A stretch of DNA of 64,000 nucleotides from Ectobius pallidus (lineage: Eukaryota; Arthropoda; Insecta; Blattodea; Ectobiidae). The position numbers were made by a program, and so were the translations under genes. Positions within the stretch are counted from its first letter, which is position 1. Every line of letters begins with the position of its first letter. Below the pieces are notes generated by a model. The model was not told the origin of the DNA. It saw nothing but the letters and a program-made list of their open reading frames with translations, and ran no database searches. Shown one piece after another: positions 49,326 through 58,783 of the stretch. The DNA lies in the NCBI GenBank assembly GCA_964059195.1, contig CAXKWD010000005.1:97229882-97293881 (forward strand), written 5' to 3'.

Positions 49326-49984
49326 CTGGACATTTTATGAAAATCAAGAAAGCTTGCTGAATGCTCGCAGAACACTAAAAAATCAGATGATATCCATTGA
49401 AATCCAGACATGAGGTCACCCTATCTAAACTAACCACTTAAAATTCTTATTTATTATTCTTTTGTAGTAGGGTACTAATTCCAAAGAAACACTTCTTAAG
49501 CCTTAGTTTCACAAAACAGAAAAATTAAGCTTTTTTTTGTGAATCTTTAGTGTCTAGTAAGTTATTATTTTTAAAAATGTTTGATAAATGTGGATTGATC
49601 TTTGGTTGTTTTTGTTTGTTTGTTTTTGTTTCTGTTGCCTGTTGGTTGTTGTGGTGTGATGCTGCCTTCTTCCTTCTTATGCAGAATGAAGAGAACGGTT
49701 TGATGAGGGTAAGAGCAATACTATAAAATAGGAACAAGCCGATTTTTAATCTTAACCTTTTCACTGCTACTGATGTATACATTGTTTTGAAACCAAGATA
49801 CAAGATTAATACAGTAATGAAACTATGTAGGTTCTCCCGACGAATACATTGTAAAAACTGCTCTCGGGTTTCCAGTCGGGTAGTTATAGATGTGTACTCT
49901 AAGCTTTCGGCGACTGTCTGCGTCGTCATCTTCGGAGAAGTGAGATCCAGAGGTTGTGGTGTTGTATATATACCCATGGCAGGA

Positions 49985-50764
49985 CTAGTCAGATGCAGTC
50001 GTGGATCCTGATTGGTCGGTGGAAGTAAACGATCTCTCCTTCCGTGATTGGAGCAGAGAAATAGCAGGTTGCCAGGAAGCGGCCAATTGGAACCCTCCGT
50101 CTCTATTGATGTTATTTGGGTTCAGTCTGATGTGAAAGGCTTCTTTGATGAGACGGTCCCATAGTCCCGTGGTAGAAGCCAGTACCGCTGTGTTGAGGTA
50201 GTCCATCTTGTGGCCCATGTCGAGACAATGCTCGGCGATGGCGGACTTTTCAGGTTGCCCAAGACGGTAGTGCCGTTTGTGCTCCTCAATCCTGGTGGAA
50301 ATGTGGCGTCCTGTCTGTCCAATATAAATCTTGCCACAACTGCAAGAAATTCCATAAACCCCGGGTCTCTGTAATCCAAGGTCATCTTTCACAGGTCTTA
50401 GTAGTTGCCGGGTTTTGGTAGGAGGTAGGTGTACAGTCTTGATCCCGTGGCGGCCGAGCAGTCGAGAGATCTTCCCGGAGAGAGGGCCAGTGTACGGGAT
50501 GAATGCCCGCTTAACATTTTCGTCTCTATCACTCGGTGCTGAAGAAACGGTCCTTTTAAGGGCCCGGGTTATATTAAAGTCTGAATAGCCGTTAGCACTG
50601 AAGGTACGTCAGAGGTGTTGAAGTTCCCCATTACGGCTATCTGCATCGGAGATGGCTCTGGCTCGGTGTACTAGGGTGTTGAGGACAGCCTGTTTCTGTG
50701 CTGGATGATGAAAGCTGAGTCCACTCAGATACAAGTCGGTATGCATAGGTTTCCGATAAACGCC
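49985..50764 (-). pseudogene. Penelope-like RT tail and GIY-YIG endonuclease, left copy, one stop
   Basis: The minus-strand frame begins with VYRKPMHTDLYLSG and FHHPAQKQAVLNTLVHRAR, the conserved end of the Penelope reverse transcriptase. It then has an opal stop (50609-50611, TGA where the right copy has CGA), a linker ending LPPTKTRQLLRP, and the endonuclease GVYGISCSCGKIYIGQTGR, then IEEHKRH and AEHCLDMGHKMDY. The GIY-YIG signature is represented by GVY and YIG, preceded by a linker as in Penelope elements. The upstream catalytic part of the reverse transcriptase is absent. Inactive by truncation and the stop, apparently a CpG-to-TpG change. Confidence 0.85.
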
Positions 50765-50771
50765 ATGCCCC

Positions 50772-51503
50772 AGCTTTCATCATCCAGCACAGAAACAGGC
50801 TGTCCTCAACACCCTAGTACACCGAGCCAGAGCCATCTCCGATGCAGATAGCCTTAATGGGGAACTTCAACACCTCCGACGTACCTTCAGTGCTAACGGC
50901 TATTCAGACTTTAATATAACCCGGGCCCTTAAAAGGACCGTTTCTTCAGCACCGAGTGAAAGAGACGAAAATGTTAAGCGGGCATTCATCCCGTACACTG
51001 GCCCTCTCTCCGGGAAGATCTCTCGACTGCTCGGCCGCCACGGGATCAAGACTGTACACCTACCTCCTACCAAAACCCGGCAACTACTAAGGCCTGTGAA
51101 AGATGACCTTGGATTACAGAGACCCGGGGTTTATGGAATTTCTTGCAGTTGTGGCAAGATTTATATTGGACAGACAGGACGCCACATTTCCACCAGGATT
51201 GAGGAGCACAAACGGCACTACCGTCTTGGGCAACCTGAAAAGTCCGCCATCGCCGAGCATTGTCTCGACATGGGCCACGAGATGGACTACCTCAACACAG
51301 CGGTACTGGCTTCTACCACGGGACTATGGGACCGTCTCATCAAAGAAGCCTTTCACATCAGACTGAACCCAAATAACATCAATAGAGACGGAGGGTTCCA
51401 ATTGGCCGCTTCCTGGCAACCTGCTATTTCTCTGCTCCAATCACGGAAGGAGAGATCGTTTACTTTCACCGACCAATCAGGATCCACGACTACATCTGAC
51501 TAG
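50772..51503 (+). CDS. Penelope-like GIY-YIG endonuclease with RT tail, right copy, open but 5'-truncated
   Basis: An uninterrupted plus-strand frame from 50772 (FHHPAQKQAVLNTLVHRAR) to TAG at 51501-51503, about 243 codons. It includes the RT-EN linker (RAFIPYTGPLSGKISRLLG) and the complete GIY-YIG domain with GVYGISCSCGKIYIGQTGR, the Arg of GRHISTRIEEHKRH and the downstream AEHCLDMGHEMDY. An internal GTG at 51096 or no proper start is available, since the true N-terminus with the RT palm is missing. It encodes a nuclease domain that in the family makes the target nick for reverse transcription. Expression is doubtful. It is treated as part of a transposon, not a host gene. Confidence 0.85.
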   Translation, partial: SFHHPAQKQAVLNTLVHRARAISDADSLNGELQHLRRTFSANGYSDFNITRALKRTVSSAPSERDENVKRAFIPYTGPLSGKISRLLGRHGIKTVHLPPTKTRQLLRPVKDDLGLQRPGVYGISCSCGKIYIGQTGRHISTRIEEHKRHYRLGQPEKSAIAEHCLDMGHEMDYLNTAVLASTTGLWDRLIKEAFHIRLNPNNINRDGGFQLAASWQPAISLLQSRKERSFTFTDQSGSTTTSD

Positions 51504-51552
51504 TCCTGCCATGGGTATATATACAACACCACAACCTCTGGATCTCACTTCT

Positions 51553-51586
51553 CCGAAGATGACGACGCAGACAGTCGCCGAAAGCT
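51553..51586 (+). ncRNA. Degenerate hammerhead-like motif in Penelope-like 3' region
   Basis: CCGAAGATGACGACGCAGAC followed by AGTCGCCGAAAGC can form stem II (GACGAC/GTCGCC with one A-C mismatch) followed by GAAA. The expected CUGAUGA strand is changed to a CCGAAGAU-like sequence. Penelope-like elements are known to carry hammerhead motifs in their terminal repeats. This copy departs from the consensus in the core, so activity is unlikely. The same block occurs inverted in the left copy at about 49902-49935. Confidence 0.35.
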
Positions 51587-51649
51587 TAGAGTACACATCT
51601 ATAACTACCCGACTGGAAACCCGAGAGCAGTTTTTACAATACAGTAATG

Positions 51650-53985
51650 CTTTATGTAAGATGTGAGGATTTTTATCCTCATGTTACGTTTATCATTCAT
51701 TGAAACCAGCTATTCCACGGAATTTTTTTTTATTGATTTTAAACTTAGAGCACACTGGTTTCACTTCATTGTTACTTATGTAGACATATAAATTCAGCTC
51801 TGAAAGGGTTAAGTACAACATTTCTTTAACATTTTATCCAACCCTAATATTTGTCCTTTTTTATTGCATATTATCATTAACAGTGTCTCTGTTAACTTAA
51901 AACATTTGAAGTAGCTGAAATTATAATTTGTCATTGTATTACAGCAGTATATTTTAATTACAGCATTAAAGGTGTATCTGCATCCAGTTTTTGTGTGAAT
52001 GGGTAAATGAAATTATATAATAGTGTTACACTATTTATTTGCAATAATATTTGTGAGAAATATTTTAACTTTGCAATAAGTTAGTCGCCTGCAGAATTAT
52101 ATTCCACTTTAAAATATTTCTAGTAATTTTGTAATCTTTATTTGAAGACTCTTTATCTTTTGTCTATCATTCACTTTCATGTTAGAATATTTTGTTCATT
52201 CTTTCTCCAACCTTTTGGGAGCACTGGACATTTTACTCCAAGAATGTGTTTTTGCAGGAAAGATTTCTATGCACGACTAAATAAAGTTTCCATTTCGTTG
52301 GTGTAAATTCAGAGGTGCATCGTCTTTCTTTTAAAGTGTCTCCGCTTATACTACTTATAATACAGGTTGTTTGGTTTCATTGTTTCATTTTGCAGACTAT
52401 ATACTATCGTGATTCTTCTTTTATTCTAAAATAATGCTGTATTAGCCTTTATTCAGTTAAAAGATGGAAAACATATTCTCAGTGGTTTATCTTTGCATGA
52501 TTTGGTGTGGAAATAAGCCTACAGGCAGAAAGCTTATTATGAACCTATAAAATTTATCTGCACTGTATGGATTTCTGTCTAACATCTCAATGATATATGA
52601 GAAAAAGAAATAATTCAGAAGTTGTTGTTGGCTATGAATTCTAATGAAGAGAATGTATGGGGCATTTTAGAAGATCTGAAGAAGATGGAATTAGTGACTA
52701 TAACTCCGACAGTGCGGAATCAGCTGATGAAGATGACAATATCCTATAACCAGGAGTAAAGGCCTGGGATTTTATACCTTGCCAGAGTTATGAAATCCGT
52801 CAAGTCTAGATGATTACTATGTCAAGTATGGAACTGGAATTCAATTTTTCCAGCCTCAATGCTTCTCAGAAAGTACTACTTTGTTTTAATAACAGGACAA
52901 ACATAGATGAGGGAAGAAGACAACAAATTTGTGCCACTTCGAGTTATTTTTTTCAGAATTCAGCTAATTTTAATGAACATAATAAATTTGCATAAAATTT
53001 TTGTTAGTAATATTTCTAACAATTATAAAATATAGATCATATTTAGTTAAATATCATAGCAATTTTTCATGGTCTTTATTCTGCAGATCAAACTTCACAC
53101 ACTAATGATGCCAGTTGTGAGCAGATTGTAATAATCTGTAGATCCTCTCTCTTGTAGTTTAAATGTTTGTAAACAAATTTCACTTATTATTGATAATGAT
53201 AATCATTATAATTAATAATAAATGATAATAGAATAAAAACAATGAAATGCAAACATAAAGTATGGTTTTTAACCTGCAAGTGGTTGCTAGTTGTTTCATT
53301 TTCTCTTCTCGAACAATTATATTATCATCAGTTGAGGAATTTCGAGGAAAGAGGGAATTGGCAACAGCAATGGATGATAATATTATAGTACGAAGTAGTA
53401 ATGTTCCTTCAGCTTCTCCAAAGAAAACCCCATTTATGAGAGGTTACGTGTTGTGGGAAGTGCTTATGGCAGCGTGGGATCTTTATGGTCACTGTTTGCT
53501 AGCCCACTGGGACAGTAAATACCAAAATGTGGTAGGTTATAGAGATAGAATAAAAATTAGCTAGAATAAAAATCAGGCTTATAATTTGATGAATTTTGTA
53601 ATAATCATGCTTTTAAAACTGTAAATAAAATGCTCATCTAGCAATCATTCATGGGAGAAAACTGGTCTTGGATGCAGTTACACAAACATGCTTCTAGAAT
53701 TTAAAATGTGTTTCAGTATTCTTTAATTCAGAATTTGTTTTAAAACATTTTAGCAAATTGAAAGCATAAAGTAATAAAAAAATTGGGTAACAGCAGAAGT
53801 TATAACAATCTAGTATTAAAGAATGGAGATATTTCAGCTCATAATAAGTCTAAGGACATAGACAATCAGTCTATCAGTAATCCTGTGACTTACTTCTAAT
53901 AACAAATTCACTCCATTGTGAAACATTTGCTGTGAATAATTTAGTACATTGTATAATTTGATTATAACATTTTGCTTTTTTTTAG
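51650..53985. other. Intron 3, 3' part; weak piggyBac-like remnants
   Basis: At 52672-52750 an acidic frame (EDGISDYNSDSAESADEDDN) resembles the N-terminus of piggyBac transposases, and at 53410-53540 a frame with PKKTPFMRGYVLW resembles their KP..RG.K.W block. Both are isolated and surrounded by stops, so a decayed piggyBac-type element of about 0.9 kb is possible but unproven. A palindromic ATTATAATTAATAATAAAT-rich stretch lies near 53190-53230. Confidence 0.3.
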
Positions 53986-54021
53986 GCGGAAACTCTCAAC
54001 CCATTCGATGGTTCATTGAAG
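53986..54021 (+). CDS. Exon 4: 12-codon micro-exon of the CCSER-like protein
   Basis: 36 bases, phase 0 at both ends, with a strong pyrimidine tract before TTTTTTTAG/GCG and a donor TTGAAG/GTGAGT. Encodes AETLNPFDGSLK, which joins the end of the exon 3 coiled coil to exon 5. The clean phase and the perfect splice signals on both sides are the support. The following intron is only 285 bases. Confidence 0.8.
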
Positions 54022-54306
54022 GTGAGTTAAATTACCTTCTCATTGTCATAACTGTGAATAACAAGAGAAGTGTAGCCATGGGTGGGCTAGAGGGTATGCT
54101 GCTCCCCGCAAGTTTTTTCTTGCCCCCTCTAGATTTTTAACATTTTGGAGTGCTTATCTCCTTAAGATTCAGTTCATGGTGTTCCATATGAAAAACATGC
54201 TACACCTGATGGCTCCTCTGATTTTTTATTTTCCCCTTGAAAACTTGACCCTGGCTATGGGTAGTAAAGTAACAATAACTGATTATAATAAATGCCTAAT
54301 TTTCAG

Positions 54307-54423
54307 AATGGTCTCTTCTATACTCTTGCAAGCAGTGAGATGGCTGGTAGTGAAGGAGAAGAGGGGAGTGAGTCTGGTATTGGGCAAACTCCTCAGGAAG
54401 AGGTGGTAGACTTGAGAAGACAG
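54307..54423 (+). CDS. Exon 5: acidic linker of the CCSER-like protein
   Basis: 117 bases, 39 codons, phase 0-0, acceptor CTAATTTTCAG/AAT and donor AGACAG/GTAAGA. Encodes NGLFYTLASSEMAGS, an acidic Glu/Gly/Ser run (EGEEGSESG), then EEVVDLRRQ, which begins the second coiled coil. Two other frames open across it are shadows. Confidence 0.85.
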
Positions 54424-54988
54424 GTAAGAAAAATTGTGTGCACTTGTTCTATTTTCACAAAGCTACCTCAGAGACATGAGGGTGTACTGTTCGTCTTTGA
54501 AAATTATTTTACTGTTATTAGTAGGGTCTGGATTGTGATGACTTAAAGAATACTAAAAAATGACCTTAAAGTGATGACTCTGTGACTTTAAAATCAATTA
54601 AAAATTACCTAAAAAGAGAAAAGAATTACTTAAAAATTACCTTTGTTTGTTGATCTCCTTGTACATAATCATTTACATTTTATCGCTCAATACTGCATTA
54701 CAATAAGCTACAAACACCTTTTTAAAGTTTTTTCAAATTTGAAGGACTCTCGATTATTATCAACTTACATTAAAAAGCTTCTTTCAACATCAACTGAAGG
54801 TGCAGGAGCATTCTTAAAGTAGCAAATATTGCGTTTTTGCTTTCTGCCTGTCAAAATAAAAATATCACTTCAGTACCTTAACTGCTAGTTTCCGCTCTGT
54901 GAATGATTGAATTGTAACCAGTAGGCACAATAACCTGTGGTGCAACCCTCTAAAGTAGCAGGTAGTTTCACCCCACATTCCTTTAGAG

Positions 54989-55650
54989 CAGCATTTCTCA
55001 ACCTATGGTCTGCAGTCCGCGGACCACTGGTGGTCCGCGAAGATGGTACAGATGGTCCGCAGACATAATTAAAAAATATCATAAATAAGTAAAGAAGTAA
55101 AAATTTTTCAAATAAAATGGACACTAGATGTCAAAGTTTTTAAAATCTTCGAAAATACAAGTCCTATTGCAAGTTTCCTTACTTTTACAGTTTCGAACCA
55201 CAGTTTGAAACCCCTGATGCACTGACGTCTATGGTTCCCTCTTTCATTCAAAACCCTGAGAAATAAGACTTTGTCGGAATTTGTTATTAGAGGCGCTCTC
55301 TTAACAAGGGTTTTATTGTTGGAGGTGCCAGAGTGTCTGATACCGATATACCTGTGTTACAATTCCTAATTATATTATCAAATTGGTAATAAATATTAAA
55401 GTCTGTTCAAAATATAATTTTACTGTCAATAGTTTACTTCCAATTCAATAACTGTGTTTCAGTCGGATTAAAAAAAATGTATTTAGAATTATTTCGTTAT
55501 AATGACCTAACTTATAATTAATACCCCAAATATTAAGAATATTGGCCTACATATAGCCTACTTTTAAAAATGGGATGTAAAATTAGGGGTCCTTAAAAAA
55601 GATTTATACATTTTAGAGGTCCTCTGGTTCAAAAAGGTTGAGAAACGCTG
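54989..55650. mobile_element. hAT-type MITE with 8-bp target duplication
   Basis: The ends CAGCATTTCTCAACCT and AGGTTGAGAAACGCTG are inverted repeats with two mismatches, flanked by identical CTTTAGAG at 54981-54988 and 55651-55658. The 8-bp duplication and CAG termini identify a hAT-type non-autonomous element. Subterminal TGGTCCGCG copies (near 55022-55065) are repeated direct and inverted, as in hAT ends. No transposase. Confidence 0.9.
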
Positions 55651-55788
55651 CTTTAGAGGAATGTCTATATTACATTAGACATGAACCATTTAGTTGGACA
55701 CTCCAAACATTTAACAACATTAGGAAAGGCCATATTGTAACAGATTTCCAAGAATTTTAGATTTCAAGATGCTGAAACTTTTCTACTA

Positions 55789-56282
55789 CAGTGAGTCTCA
55801 GTCAGATTGGATCCGCCGCGCCTTGCGTTGGGTTCCCCCCAGATGACGCTCCTATCCCTGGTATGCGGCAAAGGAACTGCCCGGCAGTTGACTGACTTGT
55901 CCGTGCGTGACAATGAAAATAAATGAAATAAGTTTGAAAATAACGAAAATAGGCACCTACCTTATTACAGGAGATGCTGGAAGTGTCCTCCTCCTACATC
56001 CACAGATTTTTGGCAACGTGATAGGAAATTCTGATTAATACGCATTAATTGTTCTTCCGTTATTGAGTTTATCTCTATCCTAATGTTTTGTTTTAGTTGT
56101 GACAAACTTCAGAATAACACTTTCACGTCTGTACAACACGAGAACAATGCTCAACTGCAGGCTATGCAGGAATTGTTGACTTATCTGCGGGGACACAGCT
56201 GGCCGCGACGCAGGAAGTGTTGAGTCATCACAAGAGAAACACGGCGCGCAGTAAGCGGGTGCAATCTGTCTGAGACTCACTG
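55789..56282. mobile_element. TA-flanked MITE with CAGTGAGTCTCAG ends
   Basis: CAGTGAGTCTCAGTCAGATTG at the left end is the near-perfect complement of CAATCTGTCTGAGACTCACTG at the right end, with TA on both sides (55787-55788 and 56283-56284). The interior of 494 bases is relatively GC-rich (CCGCCGCGCC, GGCCGCGACG) and has no coding capacity. Tc1/mariner-type by its flanks. Confidence 0.8.
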
Positions 56283-56591
56283 TAGTTTTTATAATAATAA
56301 TGCAACCAAACTTGCTAAAAATGACAAAAACCTGGATTTGTTCTTAAAAATAATTCTAAAATTACCTAATACCTAAATAATTTTAAAATTACCTATAAGA
56401 AAAAATGCCCCATAATAGTAATTTCATTTCACTCAAGAAGAGATGAGTCACATTTATTTTCCATACAGGACGGTCCTAACATCATCAGAAAAAAGACGCA
56501 AAGTCATGGAAATCCAAGCCCTAGTAATAAAGATAGTTAAATGTAGTATATAAGAATGTGTAATGTGTAGAAAAATCATTGCCTCTTGCAG

Positions 56592-56753
56592 GTTGTGTTC
56601 CTACAGCAGCAGCTGGAAGAGAAGGAGCGCACAATACAGCTTCTGCAAGTGCAGATGACCAAATACACAAATGCAGAAACTGCAGGAGTTAATGCTTCTT
56701 CAGCAGGTGATGCAGTTAAGGAGACCTGCAATGCTGCCACTCAAACAGAAAGG
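56592..56753 (+). CDS. Exon 6: second coiled coil of the CCSER-like protein
   Basis: 162 bases, 54 codons, phase 0-0, acceptor CTCTTGCAG/GTT and donor GAAAGG/GTACAT. Encodes VVFLQQQLEEKERTIQ and LLQVQMTKYT, a continuous heptad pattern following DLRRQ of exon 5, and then a Ala/Thr/Asn-rich stretch ending CNAATQTER, a motif common at the edge of dynein- or microtubule-linked coiled-coil proteins (weak inference). This is the most conserved-looking part of the gene. Confidence 0.88.
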
Positions 56754-57927
56754 GTACATCTTTAACAAATACTTATCACAATATTTGTTCTACAAAAGCT
56801 CTTGTTAATGTAGTATCGTGGTTATCTGAAATAGAATAATGTTACTTAATATTGATTTCTGCAGTACTAGTAGGTGTAATATCAGGAAAGATAACAAAAG
56901 TAAGATTTAGAGTGTTCGTGATTTTTAATCCTTTCACTGCTACAACTATTTATATGTATGCATCAGCATGCATCACTGTTAGCCGTGCCATATACGGTCC
57001 GCCACTTTGCTTGCTTATAGACTTAAGAAATTTGCTGTGAAAGCAATTTATTATGAGTCAGCGTATAGAGTCATCTGTTACCTAATTCCAGACACTGTGA
57101 GTTCTCTGTTCTCTGCCTTGCCTTGCTAGTTGTAGCTATATATTTCAGGTGATGTATTTCACCATGCATTGATGCCTTTTAACATTGTTGTGTTGTGACA
57201 ACTTGCAGGCTACCGCAGGGTTGCATGAATCAGTCTAAACTTCAAGAAATGTGTGCTTTGCTCTTTCAGAGGGAATTGACAAATTATTTGGAATATTATT
57301 TGTCCATTTATGATTATAAAAGAAATTTTCAAATTAATTCAAACCACCAGTTTGCACAGTTAGCTATGAAAGGGTTAATGGAACAAAAATTCCAAACAAG
57401 TAAAATTGAAGAAAGTTTAATAATTGTTTGCCATCAAAAAATTTAGTTTATTTGATTTATTAAGTCTAAAATAATCATTATACCTCTGTTTGTATTAATC
57501 TTTTTTTTTTAAATGAAATGTTAAAATTTGTGAATATTTGAGAAGTTTTGTGATTTTTTCTTCATGAGATGACTATTTTTTAGTGCCAGCAATGCCACAT
57601 CTGATCATAGGTGGTTTTGTTAATTTGTATGGTTAAATAACAATTCTTCTTTACCTCTAATGGTTATTTTGTTCATATTTTTTACAGTTTTATTTTTGCA
57701 AGAATATATATTACTTCACTGAAATTTTAATAAATCTGGACACAAATCAGTGAGCTCACAACAGTCGAGTACATTTCTATAAAAAGTGAAGCATCATTAC
57801 ATTTATTGCCATCTCATTTGCATTGAAGAAATGTATTTGTCAGATCTCTTAACAAAACAGGGTGTCAACTTGTGGACCTTTATTCTTCCACAAAGGATTT
57901 ATATTTTTTTTGTCCTTCTTCTTTCAG

Positions 57928-58001
57928 ACCCGACCTGTGTCAGCAGGACCTTCCTTACTCCAGTCACTGCCTTCGGAAAACAACATGGGCCCTCTAGTGA
58001 G
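57928..58001 (+). CDS. Exon 7 of the CCSER-like protein
   Basis: 74 bases, acceptor CTTCTTTCAG/ACC, donor GTGAG/GTGAGT. Starts in phase 0 and ends with two bases of an Arg or Ser codon. Encodes TRPVSAGPSLLQSLPSEN and NMGPLV. A second donor, GTGAGG at 57997, overlaps 5 bases upstream, so tandem-donor use would change the frame downstream. Confidence 0.8.
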
Positions 58002-58747
58002 GTGAGTTTCCACTTTAGTTTCTTTTCATATTGAATCTGCCTCATTGGTTCACTATTTGACATAAATGCATATTGATTCTTGTAACGCACTGTATGAAAA
58101 CTATGTTTGAATCTCAGTAATTGCAAATGGATATTAATTGAGGTCCTGCTATAATAAAGTTATGTAATTTTGTTTCTTTTTGTTCCATATACTGCAGTGG
58201 TAATTGAGGTTTTGTTTGTTTGATTTATGTCTGCCTGGACGCAGCTTCAGGATAGGGAAGGTACAGTGTGTGTCTCATGTGGACATTGGTTTTGGTGTGA
58301 TAATCTTGCTAGCTATGAATTTGTTGTGTTGCTTACACTTGCTCCACAGTTTTCAGTCATGTGGGGTATAACAGAATTATCCATTGTCTCTCACTCCTTT
58401 GTACAAATATAGTACTGTACTACAAACATAGTACTGTTTACTTCCATCGAATGTTTGATGATGAAATTGATGTTTATGTGAAGCATTAGTGTGCCTAATT
58501 TTTTTATAATAATGTCAATTAAAGTTTTTGTGATTAAGCTTTAATATATGATTGATTTTTAAAGTTGGAAGAATAATACTGTCACTAATAATACTAATAA
58601 TAGAATACTAATGGATATAGGGCCAGTATCATCATGTAGTCCAGCGACATCCAAACTTCTGCACAGTGTGCGACTCGGACTCACAACCCAACAGAGTTCC
58701 CCCTGCAGTCTCATCTGTGTTTGCTTCTCTTTCTCTTAGCATGGCAG

Positions 58748-58783
58748 GGAAGTCTCCCTCACTGATCAGAACTTAGAGAAGAG
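58748..58783 (+). CDS. Candidate exon 8 of the CCSER-like protein
   Basis: 36 bases between GCATGGCAG/G and AAGAG/GTATAA, preceded by the pyrimidine-rich TTTGCTTCTCTTTCTCTTAG. Joined in phase 2 to exon 7 it reads (R)EVSLTDQNLEK(R) without a stop and ends in phase 2. An alternative acceptor at 58739/58740 would run into TAG after 11 codons with the same exon 7 donor. Short exon, so moderate certainty. The next exon, or the stop, was not found. Confidence 0.45.

Larger units (their letters stand above)
49820..51640. mobile_element. Head-to-head pair of Penelope-like elements
   Basis: Two 5'-truncated Penelope-like copies face each other: the left on the minus strand (about 49848-50764) and the right on the plus strand (about 50769-51640). 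The arms are nearly identical over about 870 bases with a ~50-base unique centre that belongs to the longer left copy. The 10-base TACAGTAATG occurs at 49810-49819 and 51640-51649 and probably marks the target duplication. Inverted and partly truncated copies are typical of Penelope-like insertions. It lies in intron 3 of the host gene. The high identity implies a recent event. Confidence 0.85.

Noticed and set aside
58740..58783. Alternative exon 8 from the acceptor at 58739
   Set aside because: With the strong exon 7 donor it gives a stop after 11 codons; the acceptor at 58747 keeps the frame. Kept only as a possible splice variant.
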